A stretch of DNA of 64,000 nt from Macrosoma leucophasiata (GCA_036365455.1 JAWQUS010000004.1:1619501-1683500), one strand, 5' to 3'; counted from the stretch's first letter, positions 44,286-55,108 are shown. The notes: a model not told the origin generated them from the letters alone. Numbers and translations: made by a program.

Positions 44286-44576
44286 CATAGAGCAACACCG
44301 GAGGGGAGTAGCCACATGCAGGCTTTCCCCTCAGGCAAAGTACAAGCCCAAATGGGCCTATACCTATCGCCTAGATGCTTAAATGTGTGCGTGAAATTGT
44401 TTCTGTATTTTGTTGAAGTCAAGGTGTGAGTTTCGTAGTAATAGACGATTTTTGTAGCATGTGTGTGTTGCACGCATTTCCCCCCGCAAATAATAATAGA
44501 CTGTTTTGCATCGGTAATAAACGCTATGGCTACTCCCCTCCGGTCCGCCGCGGCCGGTGGCCCGTGTTGCTCTATG
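44286..44576. mobile_element. Family H hAT MITE, complete, with TSD
   Basis: CATAGAGCAAC..CTCTATG, 291 bp, with an exact 8-bp TSD TAGACAGT at 44278-44285 and 44577-44584. The left arm lacks about 20 bp of the GC-rich section. Confidence 0.88.
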
Positions 44577-44726
44577 TAGACAGTGTTGGATTAAATAAGT
44601 GCACCATATATTTATAACTATGTAGGTAAGAACAACACAGTTACGCGTCGAAGATTCTAGTTGTTTCTTTTTATTCCTAAATACTAAATAATAGTTATGT
44701 GCGGGCTTTAGTGTATAATAACTATT

Positions 44727-45010
44727 ACTGGGGATAGAGCTCCAGTGACGGAGCTCGCGGGCGTACGCACCACCGCATTACCTAATTTACTTGCCGCTAA
44801 ATGGTAGTGTTCAGCACTATCGTCTTCCGGTCAGGTGGTAATGTACGGCCCTGTAATTTCCAGCACAGAGGCATAACACCTTAGGCCTCAGGAGTGGTAA
44901 CGCATCTGCGTTTTGACCTTGGTCATCATGTAAGTGTCTATAGACTGCAGTCATCACTTAACATCAATGTGAACTGCATGCCACTTCAATTATTATTACG
45001 TAAAAAAAAA
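44727..45010 (+). mobile_element. Family A element, full length
   Basis: TATTACTGGGGATAGAGCTC to TTATTACGTAAAAAAAAA. Part of GCTTGTTTG is deleted near the tail. Confidence 0.82.
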
Positions 45011-45047
45011 TATATAAGAAAATGATATTTCATGATATGTTCTTTCT

Positions 45048-45190
45048 TAGGTTTTCGCGAGCTACACTCATTGAAATAAAACTATTTTTACGGATTTATC
45101 TCGCGTATATTAAACTAAAATGATTTTTAAAATCAACCCGACGTTTCGGTCGCTTTTCAGCTTCCGTGGTCCCGGGCAGACTCAAATTAT
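45048..45190 (-). mobile_element. Family K Penelope-like fragment
   Basis: Minus strand GACCACGGAAGCTGAAAAGC then GACCGAAACGTCGGGTTGAT and TAATATACGCGAGATAAATC. The core CTGAAAA..CGAAACGTC is the closest in the window to a hammerhead CUGANGA..GAAAC. Confidence 0.5.
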
Positions 45191-45211
45191 ATTTCGCTTC
45201 TCGGCATGAAA

Positions 45212-45311
45212 AGTGTCATAATGCAAAAAAAGCTGTTTCGAGAAAATTACATTAGTGAGTTAACTATTTAAATGACTTTTTCTCTAAAACAGCTATTTGT
45301 ATAATGGCACT
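45212..45311. mobile_element. 100-bp MITE
   Basis: Left AGTGTCATAATGCAAAAAAA, GCTGTTTCGAGAAAA and its inverted partner TTTTCTCTAAAACAGC..TATAATGGCACT at the right. It is nearly all arm, so it folds into one hairpin. Confidence 0.65.
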
Positions 45312-45420
45312 GTCCTTGGCGGGAGACGATTTTTTTTTTTTTTTCACATTGTCAATGTCGCCTATGGTGATTTTTTTACAGAGAGTAGAAATTGTTGCCA
45401 TAGTCTTTAAGAGGGTCACG

Positions 45421-45460
45421 TATAATAATAATAATAAATATATATATAATAATAATATGT
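45421..45460. repeat. (TAA/TA)n simple repeat
   Basis: ATAATAATAATAATAAATAT and neighbours. Confidence 0.8.
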
Positions 45461-46183
45461 CCTACTAATTCAACCGAAAATCTATAAAGTGGTCGCTATT
45501 CAACTAAATTAAGTGATATAAGCATACTCCTTTTAAAATGTAGGTTGATAGGTTCGGTCCAACCAGTATGGTGGATAGCATTCCACGTATAAGGTACATG
45601 ATTAAAATCAAGTAAGATGGCGGATTTCTAACAGGTCGGGGCCACTTCAAACTGGACGTCTTCATTATGAAATATAGTAGATAAAGTCGACATTCCTGAA
45701 CGTTTTGCAATATCATTTTGTTTCGTTTTATGAATAGTTACAAAATTTTACAAATCTCGTTTTAAATAGTTATCGCGATGAGTTAAGACCTATTTTCGCT
45801 TGGCGTTAGGTGGTGCAACAGCGGGTCAACTGTCACTCAGTATATTTAATTCCACTTGCTTAACATTAGCAAAGCATCTGACCAGGTCGCGATGCTTTTT
45901 CATTCGATTTTGAGTAATGACGATGTTACAGCGATGTCAGTCGTCTTTTGTTATAAAACTTAATTATGATATGCCGAAAGAAGTTGCCAATTGGATTGGG
46001 AAAACAGATTGATGTTGCGTTACAAGTGACAAATAGATGAGCTTGATTGGTGATCGTGACGAATCGGAACCTGTGGAAATCGACATATTACGTTTATGCT
46101 TTTAATTTCCGACATGATTAAATTATGTTAAGTGTTGAAAAAGTAATACTTACCTTACTTACTTAAATGTTTTATTTTTATTG

Positions 46184-46539
46184 AATGAAAAAAATGTTTT
46201 ATTTTATAAAATGAAATTAAAATTAAATGAAAAAAGGCATGCTCCGATGGTTCGGGCATATAGAAAGAATGTCGAATGAGCGAATGACTAAACAGATATA
46301 CAATGCGAATGTGGATGGTTGCAGAGGCCCAGGAAGACCAAGGCTGACCTACCATGACCAAATAGGTCGAGTTCTGTCTGATGGTGGGGTCAAAAGTCTT
46401 AGGAATCGGCGTGCATGTATGAAGAGAATGATGAAGGTAGACGAGGCACGAGAGGTTTGTCAGAACCGGGATGTCTGGCGCTCTACACTCTCTGCCTACC
46501 CCGTTAGGGACCTGGCGTGAAGATACATACATTCATACA
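46184..46539 (+). pseudogene. RTE-like LINE C-terminal piece, second identical copy
   Basis: The 97-codon frame 46227-46520 is identical in protein, and to my eye in DNA, to 14683-14976. An 11-bp repeat TATTTTTATTG at 46173-46183 and 46540-46550 marks the insertion. Similarity to the other copy begins at AAATGAAAAAAGG. The extra 5' bases in each copy differ. Confidence 0.8.
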
Positions 46540-46545
46540 TATTTT

Positions 46546-46592
46546 TATTGGATTTCGCAATAACACATGCAAGTGAATTTTTAGAAAGATAA
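46546..46592 (-). repeat. Family Q tail fragment
   Basis: GGATTTCGCAATAACACATG then CAAGTGAATTTTTAGAAAGA, the antisense Q tail. Confidence 0.5.
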
Positions 46593-46736
46593 ATGGAAGG
46601 AAAGTTTGTCTTAATGCGCGGCTAGCCCCTAAGCGTTGCCTCACTAGCAGTAGATGTCGCTACTGCCATCCCAAGGCGATCCAATACCTAATGCTAAGGA
46701 AAAAATCGACAGATACACGACTGTCAAATTTTTGGA

Positions 46737-46811
46737 CTTCCGTAGCTCAGTTGGAAGAGCGACTAGACTAGAAACTCCATTCGTCGCGAGTTCAAGGCTC
46801 GCCGAAATTAT
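46737..46811 (+). pseudogene. tRNA-like pseudogene or SINE head
   Basis: D arm GCTC-AGTTGGAA-GAGC and T arm GCGAG-TTCAAGG-CTCGC fold well, and box A TAGCTCAGTTGG is intact. The acceptor stem pairs only 5 of 7, and the anticodon stem (ACTAG/ACTCC) does not pair. A T-rich run follows, as in Family Q. It is therefore a relic, not a working tRNA gene. Confidence 0.6.
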
Positions 46812-47060
46812 TTTTTTCTTTCCATTATTCCTAAAGAAATAAAATCAGTGTAGTTTTATCCTATATACTGAGGTCTAAGTTAGTTCGCCCATATGATAGA
46901 AATCACGAGGTCAATTTCCTGTTACTTAAAATTCCTATCGTGATTCGAAACTTATTCTGACTCTGAAGTTTAAATTAAGTGGTTAAGTATAATGAAATCC
47001 TACGCATATCGCCCCTTAGTAGCGCAAGATAGATTTTCTTACCAATTAGTAAAAAAAATG

Positions 47061-47103
47061 TGTATATATATATACACACATAATATATATATATATATAT
47101 ATA
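47061..47103. repeat. (TA)n microsatellite
   Basis: TA runs with a short CACACA interruption, abutting a Family A tail. Confidence 0.85.
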
Positions 47104-47394
47104 TTATGTCACGGAAGTGGCAAACAAGTATGCAGTTCACATTGATGTTAAGTGATGACTGCAGCCTATAGACACCCACCCACACAAAGACCGAGGTCAA
47201 AATGCATCTGCATTCCGGCACAGAGGCATTAACACCTTAGTGTAATGCCTCTGTGCCGGAAATTGCAGGGCCGTACCACCTTACCGGAACACGATAGTGC
47301 TGAACACTACCATTTAGCGCCAAGTATATTAGGTAATGCGGTGGTGCCTACGCCAGCGAGCTCCGTCACTGGAGCTCACCACCAGTAAAATATT
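47104..47394 (-). mobile_element. Family A element, full length with internal duplication
   Basis: ATGTCACGGAAGTGGCAAAC to CTCACCACCAGTAAAA. The GAGGCAT..CACCTTA block appears twice in opposite orientation (47221-47262), giving a small palindrome. Confidence 0.8.
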
Positions 47395-47929
47395 TGCTCC
47401 AGTTATACCTATTAGCTGGGTTCAGAAAATGTATAACACTTCCACAACATATAAAAGGAAACTTGCATCATATTGTATGTCGCAACTTTTCCAACGGAGA
47501 TAGATAGTCGTCTCAGAGATCATTTTTAGACAAGATAATCGTAAAAGGGCCGACGTTTATCTCGAGTGCCAGTTTCAAAACACTTTCTTTCCGATCGTAG
47601 TGTCGTATCAACCTGAGTCTAGATCTGTCATTACGAGTTGAGCAATGTAAGTTCGAATTACAATGTGTGACATAACGCTGGTTTGAGTTAGGAGCGATGA
47701 GCGGATATGATTATTAAGAGAATCCGTCAAGCGAATTCTTGTTATTATTGGAAAATAGGTTAAAAAAGTCGATTCGTCTTCCTTTAAAAATAATACTTAG
47801 TTAGGTACATCTCTCCTTGTCACATAAAGATGAGAAATAACAAAAAACTGTTATACTATTTTAAGAGAAGATACTATTTTATACCAAGATACTACTACTA
47901 TTATATTACCTAGATACCAATATCCAATA

Positions 47930-48110
47930 TCCGTTGTCAATAGGGCGATAGTAAATAAAAATAACAACGCGAGATGGGCAGCAGCCGCCCGCGATAAAAC
48001 TACCAAATAAGGGGAGAATATGTCATCCATGCTTGGCATTTTGTCTTTGGGTAAGGCTTGGTCCAGCAGTGGACGTCTTTCGGCTGTAGTGATGACGACG
48101 ATGATATTTT
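47930..48110 (+). mobile_element. Family E element, 3' half
   Basis: GAGATGGGCAGCAGCCGCCC, GCGATAAAACTACC, TTGGTCCAGCAGTGGACGTC, TTTCGGCTGTAGTGATGACG. The tail equals that of the RTE LINE end. Confidence 0.65.
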
Positions 48111-49177
48111 TGTTGCCCGCTAAATACTATGACTTGCAACCGTGAATAGACGTGTGAGAAAACGTGCTAACTGCCTTTTGTACGTTTTGTGGTCCGCATG
48201 ATGTTACGTCTGTACGCGTTTACGCATTGTGACACTCACGGATTCTTTTACAAGTGATGATTTGATAAGAAAAATTGTAACGAAAGAGATGTTGGCCTTG
48301 CTAACGTTGTTGGAGCGGGCACTTCTGTCAGTAAGTATACTTTAAAACGTTAACATTTCTACTTTAAATAAAACCCTTACAACAGCTGTACCTGTCAACT
48401 AACGATGACCACGAATAACGCGCTGAATCGCACTTACGAAGTTTTCATACGAGTTGCATACGATTGACAGCTTTGTTGGGCTGGCTGTGAGCCCTTTGCG
48501 CACGCCAATTAGAAGCTAAAGTAGATTAGCCCCGTCTCCAGGAAATCCGACTACGTACGTCCAACCAAAAAAAGAAAATCCTTGTGCCGTGGTCCGTCAG
48601 GCGTTATCAATTATGGAAGGTGAGCGAATGCGCGTTCCTTACATCTCTGCCCTTTAGAGCAAAAAACACGCGTGAACTTATGTTTCCCAGTCGCAGATTA
48701 ACCGACTTAAAACGCTCAATGATAAGATACATATCGTAATAATCTTGATAGTTACAAAGTATAGTCAGTCAAACAAAACACTTACTAAGTCACTAAGCCA
48801 TTTGCACGATGCACTATTGTATCGAGCGGACTGATAACGAGTCCATATCAGTTTCATCACAACTACACGATACAGGAATACCATCTTTATTACTTTGTAA
48901 TACGTCTCGTTTTGCCTTGAAAAGTCACGATTGTCAATATCAACTCGTAATTATTAGCAGAAGTAGATTCATTTTTGATCTCTATTGGAGTTAGATGAGG
49001 TATGTTTTTGTTTGCAGATAGTCGAGATCAGTTTTTGTCAGCTGATCATGTTATGCGTCCTTTCCTTATCGAGTACTCTAGATTGTTTGCATTTATCTAT
49101 GGTAAAGTAGGGTGAAACTACTAAATTTTGTCAGGAACGTGACAAAGAAAGATAGGTACAGTTAGACACATTGATGG
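48111..49177. other. No supported gene
   Basis: A short start-plus-donor arrangement at 48289-48330 is discussed in findings. Otherwise AT-rich DNA. Confidence 0.35.
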
Positions 49178-49441
49178 TACAGTACTCAACAATTAATATT
49201 GCACATCGAGCCTGCGAAAGAGACGATCGGCTCGTTTCGACTTCGTAAAGCGTTAGGTATCTCTGTTGCACACTGCTTACGTAAGCGCCGACAGTTCGGT
49301 ATTGGTCAAAACTTGATCAAAATATGTCGTCGACAAACGTCAAATTGGTACGGTGCGAAAGAGGTAACGCTCTACAAACTCGAAATAAGCCGAAGTCGCC
49401 TTCCTAGGCTCGATGTGCAACATTTATTGTTGAGCACTGTA
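49178..49441. mobile_element. Family L mariner-like MITE, complete
   Basis: Ends TACAGTACTCAACAATTAAT and ATTTATTGTTGAGCACTGTA with TA at both edges. Inverted repeats continue through TTGCACATCGAGCC. About 260 bp with no coding. It lies 20 bp beyond the stop codon of the minus-strand terminal exon and supplies AATAAA on that strand at 49428-49423. Confidence 0.8.
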
Positions 49442-49461
49442 AGTTTATATTGCAGCTTGGC

Positions 49462-49689
49462 TTAGATTTGGTCCAGGTGGGCGTTTTGGGACGTCTGGTG
49501 TTGTGGGTGGTCCGGGTAGGGACCGCCGGGCGTCGGACTAAAGGACGTCCGTCGCCTGAGCTGGTGGGCGTGCAGGTGTTCGCCAAATGCACTGGCTGAA
49601 AACAAAGGGCTCGTGTGTGATGGGCCCGGAAACGACCAGCCGTCGGCGAGGTCGCATTTGTATGCGTAAGCGTTCCCGTGTCCCCGCCA
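49462..49689 (-). CDS. Candidate terminal coding exon, 75 codons plus stop
   Basis: Minus-strand open frame following the acceptor TTCGTTCCCCTTCAG and ending in TAA at 49464-49462. It reads WRGHGNAYAYKCDLADGWSF.. and ends HPQHQTSQNAHLDQI. About 70% of third codon positions are G or C in a region that is otherwise AT-rich, a strong coding signal for this frame. The C-terminal half is rich in His, Gln, Pro and Ser, like the tail of a nuclear regulator. I do not recognise a family. An AATAAA lies 34 nt downstream inside a MITE. Upstream exons are not seen in the window. Alternatives are an unclassified transposon ORF end, or an internal exon read in another frame, since a 122-codon frame also spans the patch. 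Confidence 0.4.
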   Translation of the reverse strand, partial: WRGHGNAYAYKCDLADGWSFPGPSHTSPLFSASAFGEHLHAHQLRRRTSFSPTPGGPYPDHPQHQTSQNAHLDQI

Positions 49690-49917
49690 CTGAAGGGGAA
49701 CGAATTGTAATACCGCGGGTAGGCTTGCCATGCCACCTCATTGAAGAAAAATCGGGACACCCAGATGGTCATCAGAGACGGTCGGCTTTCTGTCCAATTT
49801 AGATCATCAAATGGACTACAGGAAAAAATAAAAGCATTTTTTGTATTAATGGGTGTTTACTTTTACAAACGTTAGTGCCACTATCAACATAAGTATTTGA
49901 AGTAAGGTCTTTGTTGT

Positions 49918-50167
49918 TAGGCAAATGCATGTATCCCTTGCAAACATTGACCGGTTATATTTTGTCCCATGTGGCGGGCTTATTGTCAATGTCAATAAGC
50001 TCGCCACCTGTTACATAGGACCTACCTGATTACCTAAATCCGAGCTTGGTATAATAGTACTAGAGATAAAGATAGAAAGAAAGAGACAAAGTAGTAGCCC
50101 CGACCCGCGAACCGAACCCAAGAAGTAACAGTAGATTGATGGTGGTGACTTGCCATCACAAGACTAC
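49918..50167 (-). mobile_element. Family B SINE, heavily diverged
   Basis: GACCGGTTATATTTTGTCCC, AATAAGCTCGCCACCTGTTA, CCCCGACCCGCGAACCGAAC in B order. Box A is eroded and an internal inversion-like duplication lies around TTATTGTCAATGTCAATAA. Confidence 0.55.
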
Positions 50168-50208
50168 TGAACTGCATGCTTGTTAGTCGGTTCCAATACA
50201 TAAAAAAT
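50168..50208 (+). repeat. Family A tail fragment
   Basis: ACTGCATGCTTGTTAGTCGG then TTCCAATACATAAAAAA. Confidence 0.5.
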
Positions 50209-50611
50209 TAAGAATTAAGTTATTTCGACCATTTTCGACTCGAATTTATTACATTGATTACGCCCTCACCAGGAAATATTTGAACACGTGCCAAAGGGCC
50301 ACTTAAGCTTGCCACATTAACGCTTAATAAATAGGACGATTACCTTCAACGTAGACATGACCATTGTTAGTGCCTGTCGCAATTTGCAAGCTGTCGGCTT
50401 TAATGATCTCTGGCCTAGATGCGTTGGTTGTAAAAGTTGAGGCGAGAGTTCGAATTTTGAGGATAATTAAAAATTTGTTAATGAACCGTTGGTGTACCTA
50501 AACGTTTGGTAACTCAGATGGCCAATCTTACAAGAAAATTTGTATTATCTTTAAAATAAGAAGTAAGAATATAGCATAATTGTTGACTGGTGAATACTAC
50601 TTCTTAATACT

Positions 50612-50912
50612 GGTCGGTGTAGTGACGTGACCACCGCCCATTAGCGGAGGAAAATTCTTCCTGTAGTGCAGTCAGTCAACCGAACAATGACGGTCAAACC
50701 ATTCGAACATAATCGATAGTAAATACAATAACGTCGGATGGGCAGCAGCGACCTGCGATAAAACTACCGCCATTACAATTGCCAATCCGCACGCCAAGCG
50801 TGACGGTTATAGCATATTCTCCCTGATGACACAATAGTGTAGGCCTTTTTGGGAGGATTTGTCCAGCAGTCGTCTATCGGCTGAAGTGTTGCTGATGATG
50901 ATGAATACCGTG
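50612..50912 (+). mobile_element. Family E SINE-like element, near full length
   Basis: GGTGTAGTGACGTGACCACC, CTAGTGCAG-like TGTAGTGCAGTCAGTCAAC, GATGGGCAGCAGCGACCTGC, TTGCCAATCCGCACGCCAAG, tail GGATTTGTCCAGCAGTCGTC, TATCGGCTGAAG and a TGATGATGATGA end. This is the reference copy for E. Confidence 0.75.
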
Positions 50913-50914
50913 AC

Positions 50915-51980
50915 TAAAAGATGATGGAATTTCCTAAGTTGTTCTGAGGCACTAAATCACTCCTGGCCTTATGATTACCTATTACCAGTGCATGAGTCTG
51001 AAACAAAATTTGAACTGAACGTTGTAGATCCTTATATTCAAAGTAAAGTAGTCTACGAATCTCCCTTACAGTAGCCGTATTTTCCTATCTCCTTCTTTTA
51101 TTGTTTTCGAATTTGCAATTAAGGCGTTATCATTATCATATTCAATAAGAAACGAGTCCATAATTCACAAATAGACAAAGCTTTGGCTTTTGTGTAACAT
51201 TGATTACATAATCGCTCTTTCAAATAATTCATAAAAGGAAATTTGTGTTTGATTAACAAAGCATATCGCACTCCACATCTTGTTGCGAAATTGTAGCTCT
51301 AATGCCGTAGGTCAATTGCCATAAGGCATGGATCGAATTGTTATAAATGTTCCATTGTTATCATTTAAATGATTTCTCATTCGGAACTTGCAAATCATTA
51401 GGAAATTATAGTTTGATACAGTTGTAAGCTCTTAAGTAATTAGCTGTACTTGCGGCTTCGCTTGCGTGAACTTCGTTATGTAATTTCTTAACTGACTTCT
51501 AAAAGGAGAGGGTTATTTATTCGTGAGAATTGTTTTTATTGTTTACCTTTGTTCCCTTATTTCCTATTATAAGATGTTCTGACCACTGTTCATTTGAGTC
51601 GTGGTAAAGATAAAATATCTCAGAGATGGTCCAATGGACAAACTACCTGATATGTCGAAGATTTTAGGAGCTGGAGAACTAAATGCATCACGATTCTATA
51701 CTAGTGATCGCCCCATACGTACGCGCATTATTTTAAAATCTATTCTATCTACTGCTACAATTACGATCGATACGATCACCTTAGAAAACTGGCCATAAAT
51801 GTAAAGATCCCAATAACACCTTAACTTAACCTAACAAGGGAACAAACGTGAGTACCTCACCGTAGCTGTAGTGTGGCCTGCTATTAGCATACTACTTAGG
51901 CAGTTGGACTGCGTTCCGTACATATCAATCCATACTCTTAGAACTGGGGTTGACACAACGTCTATCGTCGTTAGTGCAAT
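50915..51980. other. No recognisable feature
   Basis: AT-rich DNA. The 65-codon frame at 51601 has no recognisable motif. Confidence 0.35.
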
Positions 51981-51984
51981 CATC

Positions 51985-52215
51985 TACAGCCACGTATTGC
52001 GTCGTAGGGAGGGTATCAATCGAACGCTTGGTAGTGCAGGGAGAGTTGAGGGCACACTTTCCAGAGGCAGGACTTCTACGAGGTGGACAGACCAGATAAA
52101 ATTTACACTAGGCGTACCTGTCCAAGAATACTCCAGAATAGGAAAGACACGCGACGAGTAGCGAAGGACTGTAAACACAACCACTCTGCCAAGAGTAACG
52201 GAAGAGAAGTGAGAG
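51985..52215 (+). pseudogene. Non-LTR retrotransposon C-terminal relic
   Basis: The translation HVLRRREGINRTLGSAGRVE, then GTLSRGRTSTRWTDQIKFTL, matches the post-RT C-terminus of insect non-LTR elements (GRVEGxxSRGRxxxRWTDQIK). A TGG-to-TAG change after RDE truncates it. In the same frame RRTVNTTTLPRVTEEK then TGA completes the old C-terminus. The rest of the LINE is absent. Confidence 0.65.
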
Positions 52216-52229
52216 GAAATTCACTAAAA

Positions 52230-53424
52230 CATTAGCCTACAGCTGATGAAATATCATTTTTGACCCACGTCTAGTCTTAACTAATGTGACCTAACACAAC
52301 AATTTAATTTTAGGCCGGCAAGAAACCTTGTCTTGCAAATTACAAGCCGGTTAGATACACCAAGCTGATAAGATTTACGTAAACAACGATTGTATCACTA
52401 CTTTACCGGTAGAAATGATTTTCCCTGACCCCAAAACTTAGTAACTGTGGTAGATAACAATTGTGTAGGGTTGTCTCTTACAAGAAAATCAGAGGTAGAA
52501 ATACGTTTTAAAAGCTAAACGATCCATTTTCTAAATCTTACTTTTCAAGTCAAAAGGAATCTTAACTCTGTTGCTATTAATTAATTATTTAATCAATTCA
52601 TTCGTGGTTTTAAAAGCATTTCTTTCTCTCTTTACAGTCAGTTTTTACTGATAGTTAAGGAATTTTCGAACATCAATCCAATTGGTGCAATGTTTAGGTT
52701 TGATCGACCCACGAATTACATGAAAAATTGTCTATTAAGAGCCATTTGTTTTAAAACAGCGAGCATGCTATTGATAATTATCCGATTAGCAAAGGCATTG
52801 CGTCCTCATAGCTTATCGAATCCGTAGCCTCAAGCCTATCTTTAGTGGGTTTCTATCACTAAACCACAGAGATATTTATTTACATTAACCAATTATTTTG
52901 ACAACAGAGATCATCATACGAGAGCTAGTTTGATTGTGATATGTTAACTTATACCTAAATCTTTTGCATTTTTAATTATTATTATTCACAAAAATCGTGG
53001 AAAATAAACAAAACCCCTTGCCAGAGATCAATTTGTTAAGACCATGTAACATTTAATAAGCACAAGTTTCGTAATTATTACATCAAATATGGACATACTT
53101 GTTTCTGTGAGATTAAGACGAAGGCGGTGTCTAGCGATTTATCTAACAGTCAATTTATATATCACAGCTGGATTCCAGTACGTATTAGCACTGGATGATG
53201 AAGTTTTGACTGGCAGAGGCAAGATACCTGTAGCATAAAAAATAACTGCTTCTATATGGATAAAATAGTATTTTAATGTCGTAGACCTGAAGTTTTTTTC
53301 GAATGAACAGTGTAGTGACCTAGGTAGTGTCTCCAGAGAAGCGAGGCGCATGACTACTTTGTGAGTTCGGCTTGGATTACACCCTGGTAGGTTTCCAAAG
53401 TCGGACTTTGACGTCAATATAAGC
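52230..53424. other. No recognisable feature
   Basis: AT-rich DNA without a supported repeat or exon. Confidence 0.35.
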
Positions 53425-53495
53425 TATCTGTCTGCAAATGGTAGTGTTCAGCACTATCAGTGTTCCGGTTACATGGTAATTTATGAGCCTTAGGG
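53425..53495 (+). repeat. Family A internal fragment
   Basis: CTGTCTGCAAATGGTAGTGT, TCAGCACTATCAGTGTTCCG, TGGTAATTTATG. Confidence 0.6.
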
Positions 53496-53627
53496 ATGGA
53501 AAGTTCTTTCATTTTTTTACACAAGAAATATCAACATCAACATTAATCATGTTTTAAAGTTTCATCAGGGATGATTCTTATCAACTTTAGAACGGTAACA
53601 CTTTCGAGTAAACTTATAATAAATTAA

Positions 53628-53911
53628 CGTAACTTCACGCCTGTAATCCCCGAAGGGGTAGGCAGAGGTAAATGCATGCATTCAAGCATACATGCAAACA
53701 CCCACGATTCGCCGGTTACGTTTTGGCCCATGTAACAGGTGGCGAGCCTGTTGACATCTCCGGGCACATTACCAAACTTTGAGGTACTGGGCAATTTCCA
53801 GAAAATGGAAAAATCCCAATAGAACCAGTGATAAAGGCTTTTTCACCATTATCTCTGATAACCCCCTACCCGGGAATCGAACCCAGGACCTCAGCGTAGT
53901 AGTAGTGGTGG
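53628..53911 (-). mobile_element. Family B SINE, 5'-truncated, with TSD
   Basis: Exact 13-bp repeat TATAATAAATTAA at 53615-53627 and 53912-53924. Box B (GGGTTCGATTCCCGGG) is intact while box A is missing at the 5' end. This is incomplete reverse transcription at insertion, so the copy was dead on arrival. Confidence 0.88.
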
Positions 53912-53924
53912 TATAATAAATTAA

Positions 53925-55010
53925 ATATTGCATGATTGTAGAATTTAACGATGTGATAACCGAAATTCATTGAAAATAATAATGGCCATAATTTGCAAAT
54001 TTTCTCACTTTATATGTCCCGCTCTATTATTTTCAATATTTTCTCAAACAGATAATGGTTCTAAAATCTAGCTAGGTTCTATTTCTGTATGGAAATCGCG
54101 TCGTATCGACTGTCACATGTATTTATGCGCGCCATTGTGTCTGCCATTACAGTAATCAAAGGGGGGACCCTTTGATTACTGTAATGGCTGTTCGTTTGCA
54201 TGATGGGTGAACATTATTCATGCGTCGCGCCCTTGTGATATGCAGCCTGTTTGCTAGCTTCAGAGACAGGTAACTTAACCCATTACGTAAGTAAAACTAG
54301 ACAAGTGTATATAGCCAACGATGCTTAATGGGGAATGCATGGTACGGAACCCCTGTAATATATGAATCCGATAAGAAAATGATTGGTTGTTTCGATGATA
54401 TAAAAAAATACGTTTTACTCCAGTACCTAATTAAAATATATTTTAGAAATATTTTCCTCAATTCGTAAATTAAAATTGATATAAGCTTCATGTTAAGTTT
54501 TATCCAAATATATTCGACAATTCTTGCAAAAAAATATTTAGGAGGAAGGAGGAAGTTATATAGTCAATACAACCCATTTTTAAAATAAATAATTTGATGC
54601 CGATACAATCAAATCCAACATCAACATGACATAAAACTGTGCGCACGCGACGTTGTGTTGTGATTGGTCGACAAAGGTCTTTGTGATAGGTCACGCTCCG
54701 TGGTTCCAAAGGACCCGTGACGTGATTTGATATACCATTGTTTGGTCCGCTTTATTTCAAAACATCGCGAGGTGTGAATGGACTTTTTTTGTGACTTACG
54801 AAACTCGAGCCGAGGTGACTTACCTGTAAAAAAAAAAGATATTGATTACATGTTTTGTTTTTGTTTTGCGGTTTGTTTGAATAAGGCTTGTAAATCTTGT
54901 AATACGAAAAAGTCCAAGGAGCAAATAGCTCGAGCATGGAATGGGTAAATAACATCTTTGAATGTACAAAATTAAAATGATGATGATGATGAATTTACAT
55001 TAATCAGATC
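53925..55010. other. One perfect 21-bp hairpin, otherwise nothing
   Basis: Contains the hairpin at 54143-54188. No gene or repeat family is recognised in the rest. Confidence 0.4.
54143..54188. repeat. Perfect 21-bp hairpin with 4-nt loop
   Basis: The arm GCCATTACAGTAATCAAAGG extends one G further (54143-54163). The loop is GGGA, and the exact complement is at 54168-54188. Confidence 0.92.
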
Positions 55011-55011
55011 C

Positions 55012-55108
55012 CATTTTACTGGCGGTAGAGTACCAGCGTCGGAGTTCGAGGATCTAGGCACCACGGCATTACATAATCTATCTGCCGACAAATTGTAGTT
55101 TTCAGCAC
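55012..55108 (+). repeat. Family A 5' fragment
   Basis: TTTTACTGGCGGTAGAGTAC..GGCACCACGGCATTACATAA..GTAGTTTTCAGCACC. Confidence 0.65.

Noticed and set aside
46737..46811. Functional tRNA gene
   Set aside because: The acceptor and anticodon stems do not pair and SINE-like sequence follows.
49404..49772. 122-codon minus-strand frame and 71-codon plus-strand frame over the GC-rich patch
   Set aside because: Third-position GC favours the frame ending at 49462. The longer frame also runs into the MITE.
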